Shown piece after piece: positions 13,201-24,239 of a stretch of 64,000 nucleotides of DNA. The notes under the pieces are model-generated. The model did not search any database. It was not told the origin of the DNA and saw nothing but the letters and a program-made list of their open reading frames with translations. Positions within the stretch are counted from its first letter, which is position 1, and the number at the start of each line of letters is the position of its first letter. Origin of the DNA: Ciona intestinalis (Eukaryota > Chordata > Ascidiacea > Phlebobranchia > Cionidae); NCBI RefSeq assembly GCF_000224145.3, contig NW_004190423.2, positions 65,494 through 129,493 of the forward strand. Reading direction: 5' to 3'. Made by a program: the position numbers and the translations under genes.

Positions 13201-13546
13201 TGGAACAAAACAAATGAGAAAACTTAAAACTATTCTCGCATAACGGGCAACAGCAGTCATTATAACATGCGTGTTTTTAACAGCTGCCAATTTGCTGTTA
13301 ATTGAAATGACATGCAATATATACACATGGGTAAGGCTCTACAAGGGACAAGCCATTGGACCTGGGATTTCGGCCAGATTTGGTCATTGCCCGAACCATT
13401 AGTGACCACTGGGTTGGAGAAATTGCTTGTATAAGCCACCACATATACTTACTTCCATGGTAATTATGTATGGTTCCCATCCTTTGTGTAACTTCTGCAG
13501 TTAATGTTGAGAACTGTTGTTCATACGACAATAATAACGAAGCCAT
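10226..13546 (-). CDS. VTI1A: VTI1A, vesicle-transport SNARE
   Basis: Qb-SNARE of Golgi and endosomal fusion. Exons in contig order: 13453-13546, 13017-13075, 12565-12675, 12202-12282, 11646-11801, 11461-11522 and 10226-10325, all phase-compatible, giving about 221 residues (human VTI1A has 217). The start is MASLLLSYEQQFSTLTAEV, followed by the N-terminal three-helix bundle (RQLDEAQEL, LEQMDLEIRELP). The SNARE motif follows (RARLLDNTERLENSSRRLE, DANLGKSSRIVSGMMRR), then a C-terminal hydrophobic anchor (FLIMGVLVIVIIIIIY) and a short KQKS tail. A strong pyrimidine-rich acceptor (TTTTTCACAG) ends about 20 bases before the ATG. Exons 5 and 6 appear twice because of contig overlap at 10405-11993. 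Confidence 0.95.
10405..11993. repeat. Contig overlap duplicating VTI1A exons 5-6
   Basis: 10405-11136 and 11262-11993 appear identical with an offset of 857 bases, separated by a 125-N gap (11137-11261). The extra exon copies lie at 10789-10944 and 10604-10665. A SNARE with both central exons repeated in tandem would be aberrant, so overlapping contigs placed side by side is the simpler reading. Confidence 0.9.
11137..11261. other. Assembly gap, 125 N
   Basis: Nominal-length gap between two overlapping contigs within VTI1A. Confidence 0.99.
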
Positions 13547-13569
13547 GGTTAAGTAACTAATCAACGCTG

Positions 13570-13954
13570 TGAAAAAGAAGGTTTTAGTGAAAAAGAAGGA
13601 AAATGAAACTCATTATGGCAGTGATTTGATGAATGTAAAAAAAAAACAATGAATGTAAAAAAAATTTTGAAAACAAATTGTGAAAATGTAGTTTTGGTCA
13701 TAAATTAATTGAAAAAGGCCGGTGAGAATTAGTAAATATCGTAGCAAGCCTTTGTAGGCCTAAATTATAAAATGGGCCCTTGTATTCCTGGGTGTCAAAG
13801 TAGTTTGATTTATTTTTTGGATTGTGTGTCTAACTATCTCTGCCTACCCTGTGTTTTATAAAGCTTGGTGCCTTTAATTAAAGAAACTATAAAATGTTTC
13901 ACATTTGTCATATTACAGTGATTTTAAAAATACAAAACATTTTGAGCCCAAGTA
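13570..13954. other. VTI1A-ERCC2 intergenic spacer
   Basis: Short AT-rich spacer between the VTI1A start and the ERCC2 stop. No element recognised. The two genes are head to tail on the minus strand about 400 bp apart. Confidence 0.6.
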
Positions 13955-16237
13955 TTATATCTGATGCGCGATCTGTTGAATCCTCCCTCTCATGGCTTCG
14001 GACTCAAGTTGCTCTCTTGTTAACAAAGACAAACCAAGTTGGTCTTCCTGTGAGAAAGGCTGGGCCATGATACGCAGAAACCTCTTTGTAATATGGACTG
14101 ACTCATCCGTGGATAAGTTACACACCCCGTCACTTAGATGCTCTTGAATCCATCTTGGAAGTTTCCCTTTCTTATCGCTCCGAGCGAACCTTTTATCCGC
14201 AAACACCATCACCCCATAATCCGTCTTCCCCCTTATAACCCTCCCAACACACTGTGCTGCATGTCGCATGGCATCAAATGTTAAAAAATCCGATTCACGA
14301 ATCTGGTAATTCTCCCTCAAATATTCCAACCTTGCTTTTAGGATCCTTGATTGTGTATAAACATAAGGAATACCAAACATTATAACAGCTCTACCGTGAT
14401 GGTGGGTGAAGTCAATACCTTCAGATACTTTCCCCCTCGCTACAGATAACAACACAGCTCCTCTACCATTCTCACAAGCTTCTTGGTATTTATCCAAAGC
14501 CATGCTTGTCTCCGCAGCATCTTGTGTCTCAATGAACAGAAGTTTATTTTTCTGAACATTCTCGAGTATTCCCTGCTCATACCAGCTTGCCACAATGTTC
14601 TCCATGTAAGCGTATGACACAAAGAAACAAACAATACCGTCCGGAACTATCTTTGTCATTTCAACAAGTAGATTCCCATAGTTTCTTATAACTGCAACAT
14701 CTTCTCGTGTCTCGAACTTTGACGATATCGCAACTTGATCGTTACCATGCGTTACAACCACTGGGCATAGACATTGTCTTGCTAAAGTCATAGTGAACGT
14801 AGCCATTGTTACCGGGTGAAAATCTAGAATACGTGGGTACATGTCTAGAGGGGATAGAGTTCCTGATGTTATTATTACACTTTGGAAACGTGAGAAAACA
14901 GGTTTAATTGCAACTGATGCATCCATGCAGCTGAAGTGTAGGATGGGGTTTACTATGGTTGGTGTACGATCATCAAATGGTTCGATTAAAACTACAAACC
15001 CTTTGTTATAAGTGCTTACAAGGCTGGCAAAGTTTGCTAGGAGTGTAAGGTTGGAGAAATCTGACATATTAGCAAGCTCAAGGGTTTGTAGTAATGAACG
15101 TAATCTCTCGGAACAGAATCTTAATGGTTTTTTATCGATACATACTTGTTCGAACGCGTCATGGATAAAAGATAATGGTGTCTCGGACACAACATGTCGT
15201 ACACGCAAACGACTTTTCAAATATTCATTAAATCTCTTCATAAACGCAAGAAAATGCTCTGCGTTTCGTATATTTCCTGGAACACTTTCCTTCAACACAT
15301 CATCAGGTATTACAGGGTTGGCAAGAACTACATCTGCTTCCCGTGCTATATTTGCCTCCCTCAACCCCTCCACCAATCTCTTGTATTCATTCCTCAATTT
15401 ATCTTCATCCGTTTGACGAGATTTTTCGAGGTGGTTTTGCAGAGATTGAATATTCTGAGAGCATTTATCCAAAGTTCGTCTGCTAATTGTGACGCTCATG
15501 GAGTCAATACACACGTTATCAATATTATGTGCCTCATCAAAAACAACAACGGCATTTTTTGATAGCTCCTTTGAAACTAAGTCAGCAATTTTAGGATCCA
15601 GTAAATAATGGTAGCTATACACCACAATATTAGCATGGGTGATTGTATATCTAGCGAGGAAATACGGGCACCAGTTCCGTAACTTTCCATACCGTCTCAA
15701 ATCATCCAAATTATAAACCCCTGCTGGTAAAGCCTCTTCTCGTCCGTTTGCGTCAAACTGCTCATAGAAAGAACATAACTCAACACTTGCGTCATGCTTC
15801 TGTTTGATCCTTACATGTGAAGCAGTAAGCTGATGACACTTGGTGTCAACTTCTTTCCCAATTCGCGCTCCCCTTACACTTGCGTTGATGCAAAGATTTT
15901 TCCTCGAGCTTAACGCGAGTGCGCACAGTTTAGGGACTTCCCCCACTTCTTTCTCATAATACTCCATCAACCTTCTCAATTCTTCCAAAACTTTTTCAAT
16001 CTCCGGTACTGTCCTCGAGCAATATATGAGTTTCGAAATAATTTCCGGGTACTCATATTGGTACGCTACTATGAGCGATAATAATGTCGCCGTTTTCCCC
16101 GTGCCCGACGGCATCTCTAGAACCCCGTGTCCTTTCGCGTCCAATGTTCGTTTCAACTCCAGCATATAGGAATATTGTTCGGGGTAAATGAACTCGTAAG
16201 GAAAATACACCAACAAACCGTCTACGTTTATCTTCAT
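13955..16237 (-). CDS. ERCC2: ERCC2/XPD, TFIIH 5'-3' DNA helicase
   Basis: Single uninterrupted frame of 760 codons, the same length as human XPD, aligning end to end. It is the Fe-S helicase of TFIIH in nucleotide excision repair and transcription. Walker A is [14 protein letters not shown] near residue 42. Fe-S cluster cysteines lie in [31 protein letters not shown] and [10 protein letters not shown]. Walker B is [11 protein letters not shown]. The ARCH domain follows, then helicase domain 2 with [12 protein letters not shown]-like ([14 protein letters not shown]) and [14 protein letters not shown]. The C-terminus RIQQIAHQI matches. The gene has no intron, unlike VTI1A, the epimerase and XRN1 beside it; a retrocopy origin is possible but no poly(A) tract or target duplication is visible. 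Reading frame and motifs look intact. Confidence 0.97.
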   Translation of the reverse strand: MKINVDGLLVYFPYEFIYPEQYSYMLELKRTLDAKGHGVLEMPSGTGKTATLLSLIVAYQYEYPEIISKLIYCSRTVPEIEKVLEELRRLMEYYEKEVGEVPKLCALALSSRKNLCINASVRGARIGKEVDTKCHQLTASHVRIKQKHDASVELCSFYEQFDANGREEALPAGVYNLDDLRRYGKLRNWCPYFLARYTITHANIVVYSYHYLLDPKIADLVSKELSKNAVVVFDEAHNIDNVCIDSMSVTISRRTLDKCSQNIQSLQNHLEKSRQTDEDKLRNEYKRLVEGLREANIAREADVVLANPVIPDDVLKESVPGNIRNAEHFLAFMKRFNEYLKSRLRVRHVVSETPLSFIHDAFEQVCIDKKPLRFCSERLRSLLQTLELANMSDFSNLTLLANFASLVSTYNKGFVVLIEPFDDRTPTIVNPILHFSCMDASVAIKPVFSRFQSVIITSGTLSPLDMYPRILDFHPVTMATFTMTLARQCLCPVVVTHGNDQVAISSKFETREDVAVIRNYGNLLVEMTKIVPDGIVCFFVSYAYMENIVASWYEQGILENVQKNKLLFIETQDAAETSMALDKYQEACENGRGAVLLSVARGKVSEGIDFTHHHGRAVIMFGIPYVYTQSRILKARLEYLRENYQIRESDFLTFDAMRHAAQCVGRVIRGKTDYGVMVFADKRFARSDKKGKLPRWIQEHLSDGVCNLSTDESVHITKRFLRIMAQPFSQEDQLGLSLLTREQLESEAMRGRIQQIAHQI

Positions 16238-17096
16238 CGTTAAGTTCGTTTTAACAAAATCTGGGCCTGAAGTTTATTAACGCCTGTGAATGAATGAAAC
16301 TTGTTTATCCTCACATGGCGGTGGTCGGACAAACGACAGTCGTTATAACACGGGTGTTTTGTTTCATACACCTCATGCTCGCTTGCAAGTTACCACGTAT
16401 GTAACTCTGACTAAAATACTTTTACTTATCATAACTGTACCAAACACACGTTAACTTACCAAACTAACTTGTATTATGAACCTACACCTACACTTCACAC
16501 ACGTTACTCTAAATAAATGACGTTAATTAACATTCTGCCAAAATATTTGCTAATCCAGTTCTGCCAAATCGTTTAGTAAAATGACGTCAATAATCATTCT
16601 GCCAAAATACATGTTATACCAGTGGCAGTAACGCAAAATTTGCAATCAAATTATCTTAATATAAAAATAACAAACGCATGTTAAAATTGTCTACAATGTA
16701 TTATAATAAGCGACATATATATTCTACTGCAGTAACAATGATATGATATAAAAAATATAAAAGTGTTTTTAACATGATTGTAAACATGTTGTGTTTTGGG
16801 GTAAAGGTTAACTCATACACCATGTATTCACATAAATATTAATATGTAAGTAAGCAACATAAAGAATAGAGTACAACACGATGTTTAGTAAAAAACGTTT
16901 CCCATAAAGTTATACACATGTGCTATAACGACTGTCGTTGTCTCGCCAACCAAGGAAAAATAAGCTACGAATGAATATTGCATTCCGCCAGGTGTATTAT
17001 TGTGAATAAGCAAAATATCTCTGGCAATTGTTTGTTTTGTAAATAAGTTATATTGATTCACTTATCACAGTCTCCCCCAGTATAACTCTACCCAAA
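16238..17096. repeat. Spacer upstream of ERCC2 with a dispersed GTTATAACG repeat
   Basis: 16310-16410 holds one unit of the dispersed repeat marked by ACGACAGTCGTTATAACACG and GTTACCACGTATGTAAC. The remainder is AT-rich with no exon. The allelic version is 19703-20622 and contains two units of the repeat where this one has one. Confidence 0.6.
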
Positions 17097-18360
17097 TCAC
17101 TCAAGAACAGTCAATGTTTGCTTGCAACCAAACTCCTCCCCCACCCCCAACATCTTCCGTTTCCCCACAAACCCTGGTTCTACACAAACCATGTTCATCC
17201 AACCATCGTTGTTGAAATCTGACATCGCTTGCGATTTCTCAATCCATGGATTCCATAGAACTATGTGGGGAATATATGGGGGTTAGTTAAAACAACGAGG
17301 GAATTAGCAGCAAAACAGCAATTGTTAAAACACCTTGCGTGCATGAAACTACTTGAGTAAAAGTTCCATCTACTACACCTAACATACAATAAACTCAGAA
17401 ACAAATCATAAAAGGTGCTGATGATAACCTGGAGTTAGAATGAAGTAGTCTTAACTGACATCGTTTACTTTTTAAAATTTTCTAATGAATGGTAAAAAAT
17501 CCCCTGATGACATCATCATGACATCACACCTGTATCAGGGAGTCCCTCCTTCTCCACTTGTATCCTTCCCCCAGCATGAGTTACTACATGGTGGTTGGTA
17601 TCCGTATATACGCGATCTACGTTTATTGATATCTTTACTTCAGTATCTTGCTCTATGCCGTCACTAGAGGTGACCTGGAGGTGAGTTATGACGGTTAGCC
17701 CTGGAGTGGGATGGGTTAATTACTCTATGATACTTATATCATATTGTTACACATCGGCACTAGGTACAGTGGTCAGCTGGTTCGCCCCTAGTCACCAATG
17801 TGGGCATTTGTGTCCTTGGGCAAGTCACTTAACGGTAATTGCTCCAACCCAGTGGTCACTAATAGGTTGTCCAAATTGTCAGCAATACAGAAAAACAATC
17901 ACCCACAAAGTTACATATGTGGTAACTTGTAAGCGTGCATGAGGTGTATGAAACAGAACACCCGTGTTATAACGACTGTCGTTGGCCCGTCATGCGAGGA
18001 TAAATAAGTTACATACGAGGTAACTCGTAAGCAGGCAAGTGGTGTATGAAACAAAACACCCGTGTTATAACGATTGTCGTTGCTCCGCCATGCAAGAATA
18101 ATCAACTTACATTTATTCTGAATTCCTATTATGCATTATGGCAGGACAACATTTTTCACCCTAAATACACACACAAACCAACCTTATCCTTGTAAGCGCA
18201 TCCTTCCAACCCAGACACAGTGGTGTCCTTGATGTCATCCACTCTAATATAAGTGTGTAGCAATGTAGTGAAGTCAAAGCTAGAGGTTGATGTGTTGGTT
18301 ATTTGCAGGGAGCTTGTTAAAGTAGATGAACTCAAGGTCACAGTGTATTGGAGTTTGAAA
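17097..18360 (-). CDS. Glucose-6-phosphate 1-epimerase, duplicate 3' exons 4-6
   Basis: Exons 18183-18360, 17530-17674 and 17097-17260 are the allelic copy of the last three exons of the complete gene at 20623-23945. The intron phases are the same, the encoded protein is nearly identical, and the stop is a TGA at 17097. The 5' exons would lie beyond the gap at 18461. It should not be counted as a second gene without independent evidence. Confidence 0.8.
17755..17905 (+). repeat. SINE with L2/MIR-like tail
   Basis: Contains CTTGGGCAAGTCACTTAAC followed by GGTAATTGCTCCAACCCAG and GTCACTAATAGG. The first block is the same as the L2-derived 3' tail of vertebrate MIR (CORE-SINE) elements. The allelic copy is at 21268-21418. 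Confidence 0.65.
17915..18110 (-). repeat. Dispersed ~98-bp repeat, tandem pair
   Basis: Two head-to-tail units running from GTTACATATGTGGTAACTTG through ACACCCGTGTTATAACGACT to TCGTTG and a final CGAGGATAAAT. The same unit occurs at 16310, 19745, 32760, 36030, 45845 and 56860, often as tandem pairs. No coding capacity. Confidence 0.75.
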
Positions 18361-18460
18361 CTGGAAAAATATTAATGTTGTTAATATCCATGTTACTATT
18401 TTTGTCATCTAATGTAACAACCATGATATAAGCCAGAAACATTACTAATGGTAGGGTGGG

Positions 18461-18585
18461 NNNNNNNNNNNNNNNNNNNNNNNNNNNNNNNNNNNNNNNN
18501 NNNNNNNNNNNNNNNNNNNNNNNNNNNNNNNNNNNNNNNNNNNNNNNNNNNNNNNNNNNNNNNNNNNNNNNNNNNNNNNNNNNNN
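18461..18585. other. Assembly gap, 125 N
   Basis: Nominal gap between two contigs that carry the same locus. Confidence 0.99.
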
Positions 18586-18601
18586 TACGTGTTCACACGC
18601 A

Positions 18602-19702
18602 TCATGGATAAACGATTATGGTGTCTTCGACAACAACATGTCGTACACGCAACCGACTTTTCAAATATTCATTAAATCGCTTCATAAACGCAAGAAAATG
18701 CTCCGCGTTTCGTATATTTCCTGGAACACTTTCCTTCAACACATCATCAGGTATTACAGGTTTGGCAAGAACTACATCTGCTTCCCGTGCTATATTTGCC
18801 TCCCTCAACCCCTCCACCAATCTCTTGTATTCATTCCTCAATTTATCTTCATCCGTTTGACGAGATTTTTCGAGGTGGTTTTGCAGAGATTGAATATTCT
18901 GAGAGCATTTATCCAAAGTTCGTCTGCTAATTGTGACGCTCATGGAGTCAATACACACGTTATCAATATTATGTGCCTCATCAAAAACCACAACAGCGTT
19001 TTTTGACAGTTCCTTTGAAACTAAGTCAGCAATTTTAGGATCCAGTAAATAATGGTAGCTATACACCACTATATTAGCATGGGTAATGGTATATCTAGCA
19101 AGGAAATACGGGCACCAGTTCCGTAACTTCCCATACCGTCTCAAATCATCCAAATTATAAACTCCAGCTGGTAAAGCCTCTTCTCGTCCGTTTGCGTCGA
19201 ACTGCTCATAGAAAGAACATAACTCAACACTTGCGTCATGCTTCTGTTTGATCCTTACATGTGAAGCAGTTAGCTGATGACACTTGGTGTCAACTTCTTT
19301 CCCAATTCGCGCTCCCCTTACACTTGCGTTGATGCAAAGATTTTTTCTCGAGCTTAACGCGAGTGCGCACAGTTTAGGGACTTCCCCCACTTCTTTCTCA
19401 TAATACTCCATCAACCTTCTCAATTCTTCCAAAACTTTTTCAATCTCCGGTACTGTCCTCGAGCAATATATGAGTTTCGAAATAATTTCCGGGTACTCAT
19501 ATTGGTACGCTACTATGAGCGATAATAATGTCGCCGTTTTTCCCGTGCCCGACGGCATCTCAAGAACTCCGTGTCCTTTCGCGTCCAATGTTCGTTTCAA
19601 CTCCAGCATATAGGAATATTGTTCGGGGTAAATGAACTCGTAAGGAAAATACACCAACAAACCGTCTACGTTTATCTTCATCCTTAAGTTTGTTTTAAAC
19701 AA
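18602..19702 (-). CDS. ERCC2: ERCC2/XPD, duplicate N-terminal part
   Basis: Allelic copy of XPD covering roughly residues 1-350. It includes Walker A, the four Fe-S cysteine motifs, Walker B and part of the ARCH domain. It stops at the contig edge, where the last bases are poor compared with 15143-15200, so the final residues VEDTIIVYP are not reliable. The frame also reads five codons upstream of the aligned MKINVDG start; the MKINVDG methionine is the correct one by comparison with the full copy. Confidence 0.85.
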   Translation of the reverse strand: MFKTNLRMKINVDGLLVYFPYEFIYPEQYSYMLELKRTLDAKGHGVLEMPSGTGKTATLLSLIVAYQYEYPEIISKLIYCSRTVPEIEKVLEELRRLMEYYEKEVGEVPKLCALALSSRKNLCINASVRGARIGKEVDTKCHQLTASHVRIKQKHDASVELCSFYEQFDANGREEALPAGVYNLDDLRRYGKLRNWCPYFLARYTITHANIVVYSYHYLLDPKIADLVSKELSKNAVVVFDEAHNIDNVCIDSMSVTISRRTLDKCSQNIQSLQNHLEKSRQTDEDKLRNEYKRLVEGLREANIAREADVVLAKPVIPDDVLKESVPGNIRNAEHFLAFMKRFNEYLKSRLRVRHVVVEDTIIVYP

Positions 19703-19744
19703 AACCTAATGTATATTAACGCCTGTGTATAATGTTAAAAGAAA

Positions 19745-19940
19745 CTTAATTATCCTCACATGGCGGGGCAACGACAGTCGTTATAACACGGGTGTTCTGT
19801 TTCATACACCTCGTGTCCGCTTACAAGTTACCACGTATGTAACTTATTTATCCTCGCATGGCGGGGCAACAACAGTCGTTATAACACGGGTGTTCTGTTT
19901 CATACACCTCGTGCCAGCTAACAAGTTACTACGTATTTAA
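19745..19940 (+). repeat. Dispersed ~98-bp repeat, tandem pair
   Basis: Two units with GGGGCAACGACAGTCGTTAT and ACACCTCGTG, opposite in orientation to 17915-18110, just upstream of the XPD start in this haplotype. Confidence 0.75.
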
Positions 19941-20622
19941 CTCTGATTGAAAATATATCTACACACGTTAACTTACAAAACTAACTTTTATTAACATGTA
20001 CCTACACTGCACACACGTTAAACTGAATGAATGACGTTAATCAACATTCTGACAAAATATTTGCTTAGTCAGTGTTGCCAAATCGTTAAATTCAAGATAT
20101 CCAACAACATTCTGTCAAAAAACATGCCATACCAGTGATGCAAAAATGCAAATTCTTACTAAAAATAATTAAATGTATCTAAATGAATAAAAAACATATG
20201 TTTAACTTGTCTACAATGTAATATAATAAGCTTCATATATATTTTACTGAAGTAACCAAAACTCTGATATAAAAATATGAATGTGTTTGTAACATGATTG
20301 TAAACAGAATGTATTTTGGGGGTAAACAATAAGATATCATAAAGTAAGTAGGGTAAATAGTACACCATGTATTCACATAAATATTAAAGTGCGTAAGTAA
20401 GTAAGCAACATAGAGAATAGAGTACAACACGATGTTTAGTAAAAAAAACGTCTCCCATAAAGTTATAAACGTGATAACTTGTAAGCCGGCATATGGTGTA
20501 TAAAACAGACACCTGTGTTAAAACGACTGTAAAACTTTTTTTAATAGTCAATGACTGTAAAAGCACTTCTGGCTATTTCTATAGGGTGTAATTTGTGATA
20601 ACTCCTGGTTGCACGACCCAAA

Positions 20623-23600
20623 TCAATCAAGAACAGTCAATGTTTGCTTGCATCCAAACTCCTCCCCCGCCCCCAACACCTTACGTTTCCCCACAAACCC
20701 TGGTTCTACACAAACCATGTTCATCCAACCATCGTTGTTGAAATCGGACATCGCTTGCGATTTCTCAATCCATGGATTCCATAGAACTATGTGGGGAATA
20801 TATGGGGGTTAGTTAAAACAACGAGGGAATTAGCAGCAAAACAGCAATTGTTAAAACACCTTGCGTGTATGAAACTACTTGAGTAAAAGTTCCATCTACT
20901 ACACCTAACATACAATAAACTCAGAAACAAATCATAAAAGGCGCTGAAGATAACCTGGAGTTAGAATGAAGTAGTCTTAACTGACAAAAATTTTCTAATA
21001 AATGGTAAAAAATCCCCTGATGACATCATCATGACACCACACCTGTATCAGGGAGTCCCTCCTTCTCCACTTGTATCCTTCCCCCAGCATGAGTTACTAC
21101 ATGGTGCTTGGTATCCGTATATACGCGATCTACGTTTATTGATATCTTTACTTCAGTATCTTGCTCTATGCCGTCACTAGAGGTGACCTGGAGGTGAGTT
21201 ATGACGGTTAGCCCTGGAGTGGGATGGGTTAATTACTCTATGATACTTATATCATATTGTTACACATCGGCACTAGGTACAGTGGTCAGCTGGTTCGCCC
21301 CTAGTCACCAATGTGGGCATTTGTGTCCTTGGGCAAGTCACTTAACGGTAATTGCTCCAACCCAGTGGTCACTAATAGGTTGTCCAAATTGTCAGCAATA
21401 CAGAAAAACAATCACCCACAAAGTTACATATGTGGTAACTTGTAAGCGTGCATGAGGTGTATGAAACAGAACACCCGTGTTATAACGACTGTCGTTGGCC
21501 CGTCATGCGAGGATAAATAAGTTACATACGAGGTAACTCGTAAGCAGGCAAGTGGTGTATGAAACAAAACACCCGTGTTATAACGATTGTCGTTGCTCCG
21601 CCATGCAAGAATAATCAACTTACATTTATTCTGAATTCCTATTATGCATTATGGCAGGACAACATTTTTCACCCTAAATACACACCACAAACCAACCTTA
21701 TCCTTGTAAGCGCATCCTTCCAACCCAGACACAGTGGTGTCCTTGATGTCATCCACTCTAATATAAGTGTGTAGCAATGTAGTGAAGTCAAAGCTAGTGG
21801 TTGATGTGTTAGTTATTTGCAGGGAGCTTGTTAAAGTAGATGAACTCAAGGTCACAGTGTATTGGAGTTTGAAACTAGAAAATATTAATGTTGTTAATAT
21901 CCATGTTACTATTTTTGTCACCGAATGTAACGACCATGAAAAAGCCAGAAACATTAACTATTCGGTAGGGTGGGGGAAGATGGGACACCTTTGCATTGTG
22001 AAAATTGAACGAAATATAAAACTGTATTCTCACGACGTCAATAGACGGTTGTTATTTGTTTAAAATTGGATAAAGATAGCCATCTGGCACGAGATATTAC
22101 GTGTTAAAGGTGTCCCATCTTCCTCCACCCTACTATATATAATATAAGCCAGAAAAAAATTATTAACTTTTTCATCGTGGAACTAGGACAGTGGTTCTTA
22201 AACTGGGGGGCGCGCCCCCCTAGGGGGGCGTGTAACACTCGGAAGGAGGGCGCGAAAACTATAAAATAAAGTGTTATTACATTAATGTTCAAAAGGCTAA
22301 AATACGACGCACGTAAAAGTTAAATTAAGAAAGCAAACATTTAGGCCTGTTTTTAAACCTCTTACACATGCTAAATGATGAGGTGTCAATCCCTATTATG
22401 ACGCAAATAATCGCCGTGTGAATTGCTATTATGTCATAAATAGTTGCCAGGCAAAACAATTGCTATTATGATGCAATGAATCCCCACTATTTCAAAACAA
22501 ACATTCTAACGTAAAACGTTTGCGTCGTAGTTTAGCCTCATATTTACCATGTTTTTCTTAGCCAGTTAGAATGTTTGTTACGAAAAATCTCACTTTTGCG
22601 TTGATCGCGATAATGTGTTTTACGCAATAATACAGATACAGTCAACCAAGGGGACGCAGTTTAAAGCATGTCCAATATGTCAGGTTTGGATGTGGTGGAT
22701 CATGGCAGAAATTAATTGAACACCACTGTGATAATTTAACAAAAAGGGGGGGCGCAAGTTTATTGATATCTTCATTGGGGAGGCGTGCTTCAAAAAGTTT
22801 AAGAACCCCTGAACTAGGAGATCCTTGGTTGAAACTTCAAGTTATGGTTTATCGTGAGCAAGTCTAAAGGATTAAATATATGGGAGGCGGGAATACAGAA
22901 TCACATTCACATTGATATTAATATATTAGTCACCAATGAAGGTGCACAATATATAAACAAACCTGTAACTCCATGTTTTCCTTGACTTTTCATCATCAGT
23001 TAGTTCTAAAACAACTTGAGTGTCGCCGTTATCCAACTGTGGATGTAATGTAGACAACATTGTATTTCAATGTAACTTATTTATCTTTATGAAACAACAG
23101 TCGTTATATCACAGATTCGTGATAATTTGGACAACCTATTAGTGGCCACTAGGCTGGAGCAATTGTCATTAAGTATCTTGCTTAAGGACACATACATCTA
23201 TCAGTATTGAACCCAGTATCCTATCATTACAATGCAAGTGCCTAACCACCAAGCTACAACCCCAATATACACACCACCATACCAACCCCTACATACCTGC
23301 TTCATGTAACATCATATACACACAGAGGCGCAGGCAGGGAGGGGGTTAGAGTGTTGCGACCCCCCCTTTTAAACCAAATAAAAAAAAAACTAATTAAAAA
23401 ACAAATTAAAAAAAACAACATTTTATTGATTAAAACCCCCCTTTATTTTTTCTGACTGCGCCACTGCATACACCCCAACACAACCCCTACACACCTGCAC
23501 AGGTTGCACCACCACCTTCCACCAGGAAATTCTTGCAATACCATGTTGGGGCCCGCATTTCCATGGTCCGAAGTTCGCTGGAAGAATAATATTCAGTAAT

Positions 23601-23945
23601 TTGCAAATAAATAACTCCATATTTAATGGATAGCATCACAGTCTCATGTATTCTTATAATATAACTTCAAAGAATTGTCAGTTATTTATTTTGCCAAATC
23701 ATGTACAAGTCCTAGGTCCCATTGCTGTAGAACCTCACCCATATAGAATATTTAAATGAAATACAATACTTACGAAACACGATAGGTATTCCACCCCTAA
23801 TGGCCTTGCTCCCATCCATTATAGCATCAGTGCTGAGAAACAATCTCTCTTTACCCTTACACAACCATGATATAACTGTTGCACCAAATAAATGGATTTT
23901 GCAGCTGGAAGTTCCGCTATTAAGGGTTATTGTCTCCTTGGACAT
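20623..23945 (-). CDS. Glucose-6-phosphate 1-epimerase (hexose-6-phosphate mutarotase)
   Basis: Six phase-consistent exons: 23774-23945, 23495-23577, 22963-23036, 21697-21874, 21043-21187, 20623-20786, giving 271 residues. It interconverts alpha and beta anomers of glucose 6-phosphate in the cytosol. Family marks: HLFGATVISW, DGSKAIRGGIPIVFPNFG and GPQHGIARISWWKV with the conserved His. Next come the beta-sandwich segment FDFTTLLHTYIRVDDIKD with its His, VSGLEGCAYKDK, DRVYTDT, and the closing VLWNPWIEKSQAMSDF and NMVCVEPG with the catalytic-region Glu. Length and order fit the aldose-1-epimerase superfamily, YeaD/YMR099C branch. A 3' splice acceptor (TTATTCCACAG) ends 11 bases before the ATG. 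Intron 3 contains an inserted hAT element at 22189-22811. Confidence 0.92.
21268..21418 (+). repeat. SINE with L2/MIR-like tail (allelic copy)
   Basis: Same element as 17755-17905 in the other haplotype, inside an epimerase intron. Confidence 0.65.
21965..22132. mobile_element. MITE, GGTGGGGGAAGATGGGACAC family
   Basis: Terminal inverted repeats: TAGGGTGGGGGAAGATGGG on the left and the complementary CCCATCTTCCTCCACCCTA on the right, with TA at both outer ends, consistent with a TA target site. Internal sequence has CTCACGACGTCAATAGACGG and no open frame. At least eight relatives are in this window. Confidence 0.85.
22189..22811. mobile_element. hAT non-autonomous transposon, 623 bp
   Basis: Left end CAGTGGTTCTTAAACTGGGG, right end AAAAGTTTAAGAACCCCTG. 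Flanking 8-bp target duplication AACTAGGA is perfect (22181-22188 and 22812-22819). GC-rich GGGGGGCGCG blocks lie just inside both ends. No transposase frame survives. A perfect target duplication suggests a fairly young insertion. Confidence 0.92.
23090..23268 (-). repeat. tRNA-derived SINE
   Basis: On the minus strand: an A box (TAGCTTGGTGGTTAGGC), a B box (GGGTTCAATAC), then GTGTCCTTAAGCAAGATACT and CTCCAGCCTAGTGGCCACTA. Head and tail are in the same order as in the other SINE copies. Confidence 0.7.
23323..23466. mobile_element. hAT-type MITE, 144 bp
   Basis: CAGAGGCGCAGG at the left and CTGCGCCACTG at the right, with TTGCGACCCC and A-rich filler. It belongs to the same family as 2557-2657. 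The flanking duplication is eroded (TATACACA / CATACACC). Confidence 0.6.
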
Positions 23946-24239
23946 TGTTAACTCAACTGTGGAATAAAGTTAAGGTTGAATCTTTGCTTTAAATACAACC
24001 ATAAAAAATAAAAAGCAGCTATTTCAGAATGGCACACAGTTAGATAAAAAACACATAGACTAAGTCATAGGCGCCAAACTTTATAAAACACAGGGGAGGC
24101 AGGGATAGTTAGACACACAATCCTGTGAACAAGTCTAAATTGTGGTCGTAATTTGTTTTTAAACAATAATAATATAAAATACGACACAGGCTTTGGTTAA
24201 AAACATTTGCTATGGTTACTTAACAATTAAAATACTGCA

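Larger units (their letters stand above)
15143..21973. repeat. Haplotype overlap: XPD 5' half through epimerase 3' exons
   Basis: 15143-18460 and 18586-21973 are the same locus twice, in the same orientation, separated by a 125-N gap. Coding parts differ by a few bases (for example LANPV versus LAKPV in XPD; LE versus LD at the epimerase C-terminus), and the intergenic part has several indels. The first copy ends just inside a MITE that is complete in the second copy at 21965. This level of difference fits alleles of a highly heterozygous animal. Confidence 0.85.

Noticed and set aside
15012-15562. + strand frames of 122-134 codons
   Set aside because: Antisense shadows of the XPD coding sequence.
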